Source: Campylobacterota bacterium | Lineage (GTDB): Bacteria > Campylobacterota > Campylobacteria > Campylobacterales > Sulfurovaceae | Reading direction: 5' to 3' | Length of the DNA stretch: 47,008 bases | NCBI GenBank assembly: GCA_013607775.1 | Contig: VCAW01000002.1 | Coordinates: 1-47,008, forward strand | In this document: one piece after another, positions 9,974 to 17,913 of the stretch | Layout: the number at the start of each line of letters is the position of its first letter | How positions within the stretch are numbered: the first letter of the stretch is position 1 | The notes under the pieces: model-generated | The model's input: only the letters and a program-made list of their open reading frames with translations | What the model was told of the DNA's origin: nothing | Database searches by the model: none | Made by a program: the position numbers and the translations under genes

Positions 9974-11155
9974 CTACCCTTCTGTAAGCATTAACTGCTC
10001 TGCTAATTTTTGATGTGCTTCGTAATTCACCATCGTTCTCACAGGTAGCGATACAAAATAGCGACATCCACCATGACTCAACAAAATATATTTGTGTTCA
10101 GGTCTATCGAAACTTCCAAACGCACATTTGATAAACAGACTGCCATCTACCTGCTTAAATATACGTTCAAAATGTACAAAATAACCATCAAAGACAAGTG
10201 CTTTTTTAGGCAAACGTTCTTCTATGCCTTTAGTATATTTTACATCATTAAAATTAAAGTCTAGCCTACTCTCTTTCTCTTCAGAATCTTGCGTACATTT
10301 TACATACACATCATAAATATCTTTCTCTTGTCTGAGCCATCTTGCTTCATATTTAGAGGTTACTTCCAATGCCTCATTTTTACGTACTTCTACTTCTGTT
10401 TTTGGCACAGAGAAGAAAGTCTCCAGCGAATACCAAAAATAATTATCGCTGTCTGTACGTAACTCTAGACGTCCCTCTTTGTGTAATACTCTCATGGACT
10501 CAGCTAAAAAGCTTTTACTGATGACTCTTCTTTGAGGCTTTTTATCCCAAGGCACTGGAAAATGCACAAAGATTTGTGTACAAAGATTGGAAGGGAGCAT
10601 CTCTAAAAAGAGTCTTGCATCATAGTTCACTACCCAAATATTCTCTATACCTTGCAGCTCTATCTGTTTGAGTACCTGCTGTGCTGATGGTGTATGGATT
10701 TCGAGTCCTATAAAAAGTGTATCTGGGTTTTTCTCAGCCTGATACAAAAGGTGTCTCCCTGAACCAAAGCCAACTTCAACAGAGACTTTCTCTTTAGGAT
10801 AGTCAATATTTTCAAAATCTTCTATCTTTTTAAAATACTCTGAAGAGAGTGCTGCTTTAGTATTGGAAAGTGCAATATTGGAAGAAAGCACTTCTAAGTT
10901 TAGTGCTTCAGAAACCATACCCAAGGCTTCTTTCAAAATATTCACTTTAAGTGGTCGTGTCACTTTGTCGTATTTGAGCAGATAGGCTTTCTCATCAGGC
11001 TTAAGTTGAAGAAGAAACTCCTCACCTTTGTGTTCCACCCCAATAACCATATCTGAACTCGTCATTGATGTAGCAAAAGAGGTCATCACAGTACTGTGTG
11101 CAACTTTTTCCTCTATGGTTGCAGTATCAAATGGTTTAACTTTTAAATGTGGCAT
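9974..11155 (-). CDS. trmB: tRNA (guanine-N7)-methyltransferase
   Basis: Makes m7G46 in the tRNA variable loop using S-adenosylmethionine. The 393-residue protein has the SAM-binding EVGFGSGRHLLYQAEKNP in its middle (about 127-145) and the TrmB signature HFPVPWDKKPQRRVIS, followed by ELRTDSDNYFWYSLE. It is longer than the E. coli enzyme, with about 110 extra residues before the methyltransferase fold and a C-terminal tail, as is usual in Campylobacterota. It lies upstream of ftsE by three bases and downstream of the pseudouridine synthase gene. Confidence 0.93.
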   Translation of the reverse strand: MPHLKVKPFDTATIEEKVAHSTVMTSFATSMTSSDMVIGVEHKGEEFLLQLKPDEKAYLLKYDKVTRPLKVNILKEALGMVSEALNLEVLSSNIALSNTKAALSSEYFKKIEDFENIDYPKEKVSVEVGFGSGRHLLYQAEKNPDTLFIGLEIHTPSAQQVLKQIELQGIENIWVVNYDARLFLEMLPSNLCTQIFVHFPVPWDKKPQRRVISKSFLAESMRVLHKEGRLELRTDSDNYFWYSLETFFSVPKTEVEVRKNEALEVTSKYEARWLRQEKDIYDVYVKCTQDSEEKESRLDFNFNDVKYTKGIEERLPKKALVFDGYFVHFERIFKQVDGSLFIKCAFGSFDRPEHKYILLSHGGCRYFVSLPVRTMVNYEAHQKLAEQLMLTEG

Positions 11156-11194
11156 ATTCCCTGCTTTTATAAATCTCTAACTATAATATAACCA

Positions 11195-12148
11195 TTAAAT
11201 GTGTCTAAAAAGTGTCCCCATGGTTTCAGGATTAATTTTTTTATCGACACTCTCTTGATCAAAATATTTTGTTATATAATCTTTCATATCATCAAAAAGT
11301 GGGGCAACAAACTCCATTTTTTCACCCGTTTTAGGATGGACTAAATATAGCAAATATGCATGTAGATTAACTCGCGCTATTTTATCTCTTTTGGTCTTAA
11401 ATCCATATAAATCATCACCCAGTATATGACGCCCTAAAGTATTGAGATGCACACGTATCTGATGAGTACGTCCTGTAAAGAGTTTGGCTGCTATGAGTTC
11501 TACATCATAGATTGTCTGTGCCAGCTTCACAAACTCTGTTTTTGCTGTCTTTCCATGTGGTACAACATCCATTTTGAGTCTATTGTTAGGGTTACGCCCT
11601 ATTGGCTTGTCTACCACTGTATCATCTTTGAGTGGACAGTCTATTAATGCCAAGTAGTAACGTCCCATACTTTTGTCTTGAAGCTGTTCACTTAACTTTT
11701 CATGTGCTTCATTGGTCTTTGCCACGACCAAGGCACCCGTTGTTTCTTTATCAATTCGATGGACAATACCATGGCGCTCTTCACCACTTATAGTAGAGAG
11801 TGAAATACCTTTATGAATAAGCCAGTCCACAAGTGTAGGTTCTTTGACTGAAGGAGCGGGATGTACCACAAGCCCTGAAGGTTTATTGACCACAAGTAAG
11901 TAGTCATCTTCGTACAACACTTCCACATCAAAGTCTATAGGAGGCGCGACACGTTTTTGCGCTTCTTTTATTTCATACTCTACCTCATCGCCTTCAACGA
12001 CTTTAAAACTGGTTTTAGAGACACCCTTCCCATTGACCAAGACAAGTCCATCTTTGATTAGTTTTTCAACTTGGTTACGACTCACATCAAGTTCTTTTGC
12101 AAGTATTTTGTCTATGCGGCCTGCAGATGTTGTTTTAAAGTTACTCAA
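11195..12148 (-). CDS. rluD: RluD-family 23S rRNA pseudouridine synthase
   Basis: A 317-residue protein with an N-terminal S4 domain (about 10-70) and a catalytic domain carrying HRIDKETTGALVVAKT, whose aspartate is the nucleophile, then GRTHQIRVHL. It converts uridines in large-subunit rRNA (helix 69 for RluD) to pseudouridine; RluC/D type cannot be separated by eye. The start is TTG at 12148, overlapping the stop of the small secreted protein gene (TTGA). Confidence 0.88.
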   Translation of the reverse strand: MSNFKTTSAGRIDKILAKELDVSRNQVEKLIKDGLVLVNGKGVSKTSFKVVEGDEVEYEIKEAQKRVAPPIDFDVEVLYEDDYLLVVNKPSGLVVHPAPSVKEPTLVDWLIHKGISLSTISGEERHGIVHRIDKETTGALVVAKTNEAHEKLSEQLQDKSMGRYYLALIDCPLKDDTVVDKPIGRNPNNRLKMDVVPHGKTAKTEFVKLAQTIYDVELIAAKLFTGRTHQIRVHLNTLGRHILGDDLYGFKTKRDKIARVNLHAYLLYLVHPKTGEKMEFVAPLFDDMKDYITKYFDQESVDKKINPETMGTLFRHI

Positions 12149-12501
12149 TCGTCTTCACCACAAGGTTTGTCTGCTAAAAACTGCTTACGTACCCAACCAC
12201 GTTTTCCATCCGAGTCTACTTTACACCATACAGGATATTTCCATGCCATAAAAGCACGTTTTGTTTCATTGTGTTCATCATCAAGTTGTTTCTGCGTAAT
12301 CTCTCTTATGCATCCCAAATTTTGTACACAACTTCCCGTATGTCCATGAGAATAAATTTTAGCTGCCTTACGGCTAGGCTCTTTACTTAAACCTAAAACT
12401 TCACAGCGTTTAATAAGTTCTACTTTAAACTGAGTAGGTCTAATGCTCTCATCTGCAAGTAAAAAAACAAAAAAAAGATTCAGTATCAGGATGACTCTCA
12501 T
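12145..12501 (-). CDS. secreted SH3-like domain protein
   Basis: Small 118-residue protein with a signal peptide (about 1-16) and a mature part resembling bacterial SH3 domains: GLSKEPSRKAAKIYSHGHTGSC is the first strand pair and WCKVDSDGKRGWVRKQFL the last. Four cysteines (positions about 33, 57, 63 and 92, with another near the C-terminus) suggest disulfides. SH3-like domains often bind cell-wall peptides. Its ATG overlaps the ttcA-like stop (ATGA) and its stop overlaps the rluD-like start, so it is wedged in an RNA-modification operon. Specific function unknown. Confidence 0.75.
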   Translation of the reverse strand: MRVILILNLFFVFLLADESIRPTQFKVELIKRCEVLGLSKEPSRKAAKIYSHGHTGSCVQNLGCIREITQKQLDDEHNETKRAFMAWKYPVWCKVDSDGKRGWVRKQFLADKPCGEDD

Positions 12502-13298
12502 ATATCATCCCTATCCCAACGCTCTGGGTCTAAAAAGGTATCGTCATGAATATGTTTGAAAGAGGCTTTAAACATCTTAAAGGCATCTTTGTTCTTCTCT
12601 TCTATCTCTGCCAACCAAGCTTTTGTTGAAGCCCTTGCATGGGGCATCTTTACATCTTTCAGCATCGCAGGACAAGCTTCATCACCGATGATTTGCAAGT
12701 TATTCTCAGTTGCAAAATCACGCAGCTGACGTTCTCTTACCTGTATGAGTGGACGTATAAGGTGTACACCCCTGCTTGTTTTATAGATAGGCGCTAAGGC
12801 TCTCATGCTTCCATTGTAAAACATGTTCATAAAAAAGCTTTCTACTGTGTCATCAAAATGGTGACCAAGCGCTAATTTATTAAATCCATGTTCTTCTGCA
12901 AAACTGTAGAGTGCCCCACGTCGCATACGTGAAAAGTAGCTACAAAAAGAGGAGTTTTCACGTATGGTGTCTTGAGAGACATCAAAAATATTGGTATCGT
13001 ATACGGTATGTTTAATATCATACTCTTCACAATGTTTGGTGAGAAATTCATAATGTTCATCTGGCATACCATACTTGATTGTACACGCTTCAAACTCAAA
13101 ACGAAAGGGTGCGTGACGTTGTATGTGTTTCATCGCATGGATGAGAGAAAGAGAATCTTTTCCTCCACTTAACCCCACAAGTATTTTATCACCCTCACCT
13201 ATGAGTTTAAACTCTGCATTGGTTTTACCTATGACTTTTAAGAGTTTTTTACTCATTGGGATGGTTTTTGTTTTGCTACGTCTTTCGTTATCGTTCAC
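12498..13298 (-). CDS. ttcA: TtcA-like PP-loop tRNA thiolation protein
   Basis: ATP-pyrophosphatase family protein of 266 residues related to TtcA, which makes 2-thiocytidine at position 32 of tRNAs. The PP-loop GLSGGKDSL is at 42-50 and GHHFDDTVESFFMNMFYNG is the second conserved block. In E. coli TtcA three cysteines hold an iron-sulfur cluster (a CxxC pair and a later Cys). Here the pair region reads CSYFSRMRRG, so C119 is present but the second position is F122; a later C209 is kept. It may be a divergent subfamily with changed cluster chemistry. The start is GTG at 13298 with AAGGA at good spacing; the gene lies 8 bases after mtnN. Confidence 0.8.
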   Translation of the reverse strand: MNDNERRSKTKTIPMSKKLLKVIGKTNAEFKLIGEGDKILVGLSGGKDSLSLIHAMKHIQRHAPFRFEFEACTIKYGMPDEHYEFLTKHCEEYDIKHTVYDTNIFDVSQDTIRENSSFCSYFSRMRRGALYSFAEEHGFNKLALGHHFDDTVESFFMNMFYNGSMRALAPIYKTSRGVHLIRPLIQVRERQLRDFATENNLQIIGDEACPAMLKDVKMPHARASTKAWLAEIEEKNKDAFKMFKASFKHIHDDTFLDPERWDRDDI

Positions 13299-13306
13299 GT
13301 GGTTCC

Positions 13307-14005
13307 TTATTTACTATGGATTGCATCAACCATAGACAAGATAAAATCAGCAGATATCTTCGCAGAAGACTCTAAAAATTCATCAAAATTAAAACTTGCA
13401 TCCATATCTGCACTGTCGCTGATAGCACGCAAAATGAAAAAAGGTACTTCAAGCGCAGAACAAACCACAGCCACAGAAGCCCCTTCCATCTCTAAGGCAT
13501 CAGCTTTAAACTCAGACCCTATCCAATCTTTACGTTCTGCATTGGCTACAAACTGGTCACCGGTTGCAATGACACCTTCTCTAAGTGTCAGTCCTTTAGA
13601 TGCAGCCACCTCTTTGGCAATCTTTCTAAGGTTTACATCGGTAGGAATACATACTTCACCCTCTGGCACAAACCCATAAGGGTGCCCAAAAGCCGTAATA
13701 TCCAAGTCATGCTGACACAAACCATCTGCGATGATAAGATCCCCTATCTTCAGCTCATCAGATATCGCTCCCGCAACACCAGAAAAGAGCAAAGTATCAC
13801 AACCAAATTTTTCTATAAGCATCGTAGCAGTCAGTGTAGCAAATACTTTACCTATCTTAGAATATGCTACAACAACCTCTTGACCATGATAGACACCTTC
13901 ATAGTATGTATTTGCACCATACGTCATCGTCTGCAAATTATCTAACTTGGCAACTATCGGCTCTACCTCTTCGGGCATCGCTCCCATTATGGCAATTTTA
14001 GACAT
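13307..14005 (-). CDS. mtnN: 5'-methylthioadenosine/S-adenosylhomocysteine nucleosidase
   Basis: Cleaves MTA, SAH and, in this phylum, 6-amino-6-deoxyfutalosine of the menaquinone route, releasing adenine. The 232-residue protein starts [14 protein letters not shown] with the conserved acid E12, and has the purine-binding ALEMEGASVA and the catalytic ISDSAD near the C-terminus. Its ATG overlaps the fabD stop (TAATG), so it is coupled to fabD. Confidence 0.94.
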   Translation of the reverse strand: MSKIAIMGAMPEEVEPIVAKLDNLQTMTYGANTYYEGVYHGQEVVVAYSKIGKVFATLTATMLIEKFGCDTLLFSGVAGAISDELKIGDLIIADGLCQHDLDITAFGHPYGFVPEGEVCIPTDVNLRKIAKEVAASKGLTLREGVIATGDQFVANAERKDWIGSEFKADALEMEGASVAVVCSALEVPFFILRAISDSADMDASFNFDEFLESSAKISADFILSMVDAIHSK

Positions 14006-14943
14006 TAAAGCTCTTTTATGGCTTCAATAGTAGCTTCGAGTGAAGCCATATCAGACACATTAAAGTGTGGTTTTTTAGTTGCCTTACGGTTAAGACCTTT
14101 AAGTACATTTCCATTACCAAACTCTATATAACAATCTACCTCATCATCAATATTTGCCATAGAGTGTTTATACAACACTGGTTTCACAAGTTGTTGTGGA
14201 AGTAACTCTAATGCTTCTGCTTTAGTGTTGTATGCTTTTGCTGTAACGTTGGAAATCACCGGTGCGATAAAGTCATCTTTTAACATCTCTTGAAGTTTTG
14301 CTTCAAGTGGTGCAGATGCAGACTCAAGCAGTGGACAGTGAGATGCCACAGACATATCAAGCAACATCGCTCTTTTTGCCCCTGCTTCTTTTACCATCGG
14401 TGCAAGTAACTCCAAATCTTTTTTAATCCCTGCGATAACAATCTGCCCATCTGCATTGTAATTTACTGCCCATACTTGAAGCCCGGCATCTCTTTGTGCA
14501 GCACAGAGTTCCTCTACTGCTTCATCAGAAAGCCCAAGTGAGACCATCATCCCCACTTCTTGTTTAGAACATGCATCTGCCATCAGTTTACCTCTAAGGT
14601 TTACAAGTTCTACTGCATCGACAGCGTCCAGTGCTCCAGCAGCTACAAGTGCCGTAAACTCACCCAAAGAGTGTCCCATAGTAAGTGCAGGTGTAATGTT
14701 TGTTGCATCTGTGAAGAGTTTATGTGACATAGCCCCTACAAGTAAGATAGCCGGTTGAGTAAACTCTGTTTTACCCAAATTATCATTTTCTTCAAAAAGT
14801 AGATTCTCAAAATCTATCCCTGTTCTCTCACTCGCTTCAGTAAGCATTTGCTTTGCTACCTCTGAATTGTTAAAAAAATCTTGTCCCATTCCTGTAGACT
14901 GTGACCCTTGACCTGGAAATAAAAATGCACATTTAATTGACAT
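14005..14943 (-). CDS. fabD: malonyl-CoA-ACP transacylase
   Basis: Loads malonate onto acyl carrier protein for fatty-acid synthesis. The 312-residue protein begins with [14 protein letters not shown], and carries the nucleophile motif [14 protein letters not shown] (Ser near residue 92) and a conserved His in VASHCPLLE. It is the first gene of a run with mtnN and ttcA-like and is divergent from the rubredoxin gene, with 55 bases between them. Confidence 0.95.
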   Translation of the reverse strand: MSIKCAFLFPGQGSQSTGMGQDFFNNSEVAKQMLTEASERTGIDFENLLFEENDNLGKTEFTQPAILLVGAMSHKLFTDATNITPALTMGHSLGEFTALVAAGALDAVDAVELVNLRGKLMADACSKQEVGMMVSLGLSDEAVEELCAAQRDAGLQVWAVNYNADGQIVIAGIKKDLELLAPMVKEAGAKRAMLLDMSVASHCPLLESASAPLEAKLQEMLKDDFIAPVISNVTAKAYNTKAEALELLPQQLVKPVLYKHSMANIDDEVDCYIEFGNGNVLKGLNRKATKKPHFNVSDMASLEATIEAIKEL

Positions 14944-14998
14944 ACGCGTCCTTTTGTTGTATAAAATAAGTATAACATTTTACCTAAAGGAGTTTAAG

Positions 14999-15166
14999 AT
15001 GAGTCAAAAGTACATTTGTACCGTTTGTGAGTATATTTATGACCCCAAGTTGGGCGACCCAGACAGTGGCATTGCACCAGGTACTGCCTTTGAAGATATC
15101 CCTGATGATTGGGAGTGTCCAGACTGTGGTGTTAGTAAAGAAGATTTTGAAAAGTATGAAGAGTAA
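14999..15166 (+). CDS. rubredoxin
   Basis: One-iron electron carrier of 55 residues. The iron ligands are the two CxxC-type pairs CTVC near the start and CPDC near the end, with the usual [16 protein letters not shown] segment between. I chose the ATG at 14999 because AAAGGAG lies seven bases upstream; an earlier in-frame ATG at 14954 would add 15 unrelated residues and has no such site. Rubredoxins often deliver electrons to peroxide or superoxide reductases or diiron proteins; no obvious partner is adjacent. Confidence 0.95.
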   Translation: MSQKYICTVCEYIYDPKLGDPDSGIAPGTAFEDIPDDWECPDCGVSKEDFEKYEE

Positions 15167-15170
15167 TACC

Positions 15171-16463
15171 CTAACGAATATGTAAATACTTTTTAATCTC
15201 ACCTATAAGTTTTTGAAGTTCCATATGATATCTTCCGGGGTATATAGGTAACATATCAAGCTTGTCATAGACAAAAATGAGGCTAATAATATCGGTAAAT
15301 TTAAGCATCCCCTCTGCACCTATAAGTTTTGCCTGTTTTTCCAAATCAATACAAAATTCTTTGATTTTATGACTCGATTTTTCATTGGCTATTTGCCTAA
15401 AATATAAGTCAGATTTTCCAAAGCTATCTAAAAATTCTTCTAATGCATCAGAATAGGTCGCTCCCATTTTTTTAGCATTTTCCAAGCCCTGTCTTGTATC
15501 AAGTACAAAGGTATGTTTCCCTTTTTTTTCTTCAATCAGATGACTTAATGCACTGCTTTCTTGACTATTGTCTTGAAAAGTAGGTGTTTTAGGGATATAG
15601 GCAGTATCTACATTACGTTCAATATTTATACTCTCTACCGGTGTGGGTTTTACTTTCATAGATTTTGCATTAGCATCAAAAATTGAAAGTATAAGCTCAA
15701 AGATACTCTCTTGTGTCACTGGTTTTAGTAAATGTGTATAAACAACAGCACCAGCTGTATTTACAGACACCTGCCCAGCTCCTAAAATAACAAATTTTAA
15801 ATTTTCTTTCTCTTGTATCTCCTGTACCTTCTTGATAAAAGATTCATTGACAAGATTCTCTTCGATAATAAGTAAATCATATACTGATAAATCAACACCA
15901 TTCTCTGTATGTTTTACTTCTACATCATAAGGGAAATACTTAAACATCTTGGTAATACTGCGTCCAAGGTTTTCACTCTTGACTATGAGCAGTACTTTTT
16001 TGTCTAACATAGATTTAGTAGGTAAACGATAGTGTCTTCTAAACCCTAATTCTCCAATGGTAAAAGGTATCTCCAGATGTATATCTACCTCTTTATCATT
16101 CACAATTTTACCCTCTAAAGTTTGCAGAGTATTACCTAGACCTGTTTCTAAAAATGCAAGTATTTTTTCTCTAGGAATTTCACTGTTTTTAATCTTAAAA
16201 GAGATAAACTCTTCATATAAAAAGTCTTCTGGTGCACTCAATGATAAAAGTATCTCATGACTATGGGTATTTTGATAGATAAATGTCAGTATAGTAGTCA
16301 ATAAACGTTCAAAAACAATATCATTGCCTCTTAATTCACGAGGTATTGTTGTGTCCATTTCAAAAATTAGATCAATTTTTTTCTCAGTATTAGTATTTTT
16401 TAACGTTAAAAAACTGCTACGCAGTACTTTATTAATGTCAAAAAGGTTTTCTATATTACTCAT
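15171..16463 (-). CDS. phosphorelay-like protein lacking phospho-sites (HATPase-REC-Hpt-like)
   Basis: This 430-residue protein looks like the back half of a hybrid sensor kinase with its chemistry lost. Residues about 28-140 follow the HATPase fold (RGNDIVFERLLTTILTF in place of the N-box region, without the usual asparagines). Residues 154-262 follow a receiver: VLLIVKSEN replaces the acidic pair, YDLLIIEEN puts E201 where the phospho-aspartate should be, and the switch Lys-Pro (K247-P248) is kept. Residues about 330-425 follow an Hpt bundle, LEKQAKLIGAEGML, with isoleucine at the expected histidine. No histidine-kinase H-box is seen. I infer a scaffold or signal-sensing role; the domain calls are by eye. 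Confidence 0.55.
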   Translation of the reverse strand: MSNIENLFDINKVLRSSFLTLKNTNTEKKIDLIFEMDTTIPRELRGNDIVFERLLTTILTFIYQNTHSHEILLSLSAPEDFLYEEFISFKIKNSEIPREKILAFLETGLGNTLQTLEGKIVNDKEVDIHLEIPFTIGELGFRRHYRLPTKSMLDKKVLLIVKSENLGRSITKMFKYFPYDVEVKHTENGVDLSVYDLLIIEENLVNESFIKKVQEIQEKENLKFVILGAGQVSVNTAGAVVYTHLLKPVTQESIFELILSIFDANAKSMKVKPTPVESINIERNVDTAYIPKTPTFQDNSQESSALSHLIEEKKGKHTFVLDTRQGLENAKKMGATYSDALEEFLDSFGKSDLYFRQIANEKSSHKIKEFCIDLEKQAKLIGAEGMLKFTDIISLIFVYDKLDMLPIYPGRYHMELQKLIGEIKKYLHIR

Positions 16464-16490
16464 CTGTTGTATCCCCTCATTCTTGCATAG

Positions 16491-16520
16491 TTTATAATAA
16501 AAATGTCAAAAATAGGTCAA
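16491..16520 (-). promoter_or_regulatory. promoter of the phosphorelay-like gene
   Basis: On the minus strand TTGACC (16515-16520) and TATAAA (16491-16496) are separated by 18 bases, ending about 28 bases before the start at 16463. This is one of the few places in the window with a recognisable -35 box. Confidence 0.4.
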
Positions 16521-16592
16521 TATTGTGTAAATGTGAATATTTTTTAGTAAAAAAAGGAAAGTAAGTTAAAAAAAGTGTTTGTAGAATATAAT

Positions 16593-16618
16593 GTATCCTC
16601 CTTTTTCAAAGAAGATAC
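16593..16618 (-). terminator. hairpin after slyD
   Basis: A 10-pair stem (two G-U pairs on the minus-strand RNA) between GTATCTTCTT and AAGGAGGATAC-side bases, followed by ATTATATTC. It lies 15 bases past the slyD stop. The U-tract is weak, so termination is plausible but not certain. Confidence 0.4.
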
Positions 16619-16632
16619 TTTAAAAAAAGGGC

Positions 16633-17145
16633 TTAGTGACAACCACATCCTGTTCCACATGACTCACCTTCAGCAGCGCCACCAACAACACCTGAAGTGA
16701 TCTCATCTTCTGTTGCAGCTCTTTCGCTAAGTACTGTTACAAAGAACATCAAGTCTTTACCAGCCAATGGGTGGTTAAAGTCTACGTTTACTTCTTTGTC
16801 ATCAAATGATTTTACTGTTACTTGTACAGTTTGACCATCTTCACCTTGACCATAAAGTGTCATACCTTCTACAAGATCTACACCTTCAAATTGCTCTTTT
16901 GGAAGTGTTTGCATTGCTTCTGGGTTTACATCACCATATGCATCTGCAGCTTTAACCATAATGTCTCCGCTTTCACCCTCGTTCATACCAACGAGTGCAT
17001 TTTCAAGACCAGGAATAATCTGACCTTTTCCCATGATAAACTCTAGTGGCTGACCACCTTTGTTTGTATCTACTACTGCGTCTGTACCCGCTTCTTTTAC
17101 TTCGTATTCTATTCCGACTACAGAGTTTTGTGCTTCAATTGCCAT
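16633..17145 (-). CDS. slyD: FKBP-type peptidyl-prolyl isomerase SlyD
   Basis: A 170-residue cytoplasmic prolyl isomerase and chaperone. The FKBP core (about 1-70 and 125-150: GKGQIIPGLENALVGMNEGE) is interrupted by the insert-in-flap chaperone domain (about 70-125), followed by NHPLAGKDLMFFVTVLS. The C-terminal tail ESCGTGCGCH is a short cysteine/histidine metal-binding end like those that handle nickel for hydrogenase or urease assembly. Monocistronic by its surroundings. A TAGAAT box at 17175-17180 could be the -10. Confidence 0.93.
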   Translation of the reverse strand: MAIEAQNSVVGIEYEVKEAGTDAVVDTNKGGQPLEFIMGKGQIIPGLENALVGMNEGESGDIMVKAADAYGDVNPEAMQTLPKEQFEGVDLVEGMTLYGQGEDGQTVQVTVKSFDDKEVNVDFNHPLAGKDLMFFVTVLSERAATEDEITSGVVGGAAEGESCGTGCGCH

Positions 17146-17324
17146 AATGTATTCCTAATATTAAATTTGATGTTATTCTAGCTAATCAAACTTTGGTAAA
17201 ACTTATCCTGTCTCACCATTTCTATAAATCTAAGTGTTTTGTTAGGAATGTATAGAGAGGTCAACTAAAAGTAGTCTCTTTGTTTCACCCTTTATTCTAT
17301 TTTAAAGTGGAACCAAAAAGATAG

Positions 17325-17762
17325 CTATCCTTTATTATAAAGTAGGCTATACAAATTATTTTCTTCAAACTCTATACGTTCACCTAAAATGCCTACAAGA
17401 CTATTAAACATATTAAAGAACTCTTCATCCAGCACAATATCATCTTGCGTATATTTTGTTAATAAGTTCATTAAAGCCATTTTCGTACCTTTAAAAGTAT
17501 CAGTGAACTCACGAACCATAGATTCACTCTTAGTCGTGATTCTTTTTTGATCTTTCATAAGTTTATAAAATTCGATATCTTCATTCATTACGTGATCTAC
17601 AGCAAGGTTATTTAACTCTTTGAGTGCATTTCTTGCATTGTCATGATTGTTTTTAGAATATTCTCCAATTACCTTATGTGCTAAAACTACGATATCCTCG
17701 TGTTCTTTTGTCCATTTCTTAACTAATTTTTGATTTTTCGATAAAAATAATCCTGATAACAT
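17325..17762 (-). CDS. hemerythrin-like HHE domain protein
   Basis: A 145-residue helical protein with the hemerythrin-type metal motif: H21 in KEHEDI, H57 and E61 in DHVMNEDIEFY, and an acid-rich last helix (GERIEFEENNLYSLL). Such proteins bind O2 or NO or sense iron and redox state through a diiron site; the last-helix histidine usual in the family appears replaced by glutamate, so metal binding may differ. It is divergent from the globin gene, with 151 bases between the start codons holding one symmetric FNR/CRP-type site. I infer a shared response to oxygen or nitric oxide. Confidence 0.7.
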   Translation of the reverse strand: MLSGLFLSKNQKLVKKWTKEHEDIVVLAHKVIGEYSKNNHDNARNALKELNNLAVDHVMNEDIEFYKLMKDQKRITTKSESMVREFTDTFKGTKMALMNLLTKYTQDDIVLDEEFFNMFNSLVGILGERIEFEENNLYSLLYNKG

Positions 17763-17798
17763 TTATTGCCTTTTCCCCTAAAAGATTTAAAAAATTAT

Positions 17799-17804
17799 AG
17801 TATA
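17799..17804 (-). promoter_or_regulatory. -10 box toward the hemerythrin-like gene
   Basis: TATACT on the minus strand, centred 31 bases from the centre of the FNR/CRP-type palindrome. This is the spacing expected for a class II activated promoter. Confidence 0.5.
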
Positions 17805-17825
17805 TTTAATTATAAATAATTATTA

Positions 17826-17839
17826 TTGATATATATCAA
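17826..17839. promoter_or_regulatory. perfect FNR/CRP-family operator between hemerythrin and globin genes
   Basis: TTGAT-ATAT-ATCAA, a perfect inverted repeat matching the consensus bound by FNR and related CRP-superfamily regulators. It lies nearly midway between the two divergent genes, 64 bases from the hemerythrin start and 75 from the globin start. A TATACT box lies on each side at 31 and 33 bases centre to centre, so one bound dimer would sit near -41.5 of both promoters. In Campylobacter the globin is controlled by the CRP-family protein NssR; which regulator binds here is unknown. Confidence 0.7.
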
Positions 17840-17862
17840 TAAAAGTATAACCATTATATAGA

Positions 17863-17868
17863 TATACT
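17863..17868 (+). promoter_or_regulatory. -10 box toward the globin gene
   Basis: TATACT on the plus strand, centred 33 bases from the FNR/CRP-type palindrome, putting the predicted start of transcription near 17875 and the operator near -42. Confidence 0.5.
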
Positions 17869-17913
17869 TTCCAGCAAAAATTTTGCACACATTAAATTTT
17901 ACTTAGGGAAAAG

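Noticed and set aside
13291-13305. CACGTG-centred sequence resembling a parS half
   Set aside because: Only the core matches; the right arm (GGTTCC) does not mirror the left, and it lies over the ttcA-like start codon, far from parAB.
14954-14998. Longer rubredoxin start at 14954
   Set aside because: No ribosome-binding site there; the extra residues match nothing in rubredoxins and AAAGGAG fits the ATG at 14999.
17321-17330. GATAGCTATC next to TTTTT as a terminator of the hemerythrin-like gene
   Set aside because: The palindrome would have no loop and a very short stem.
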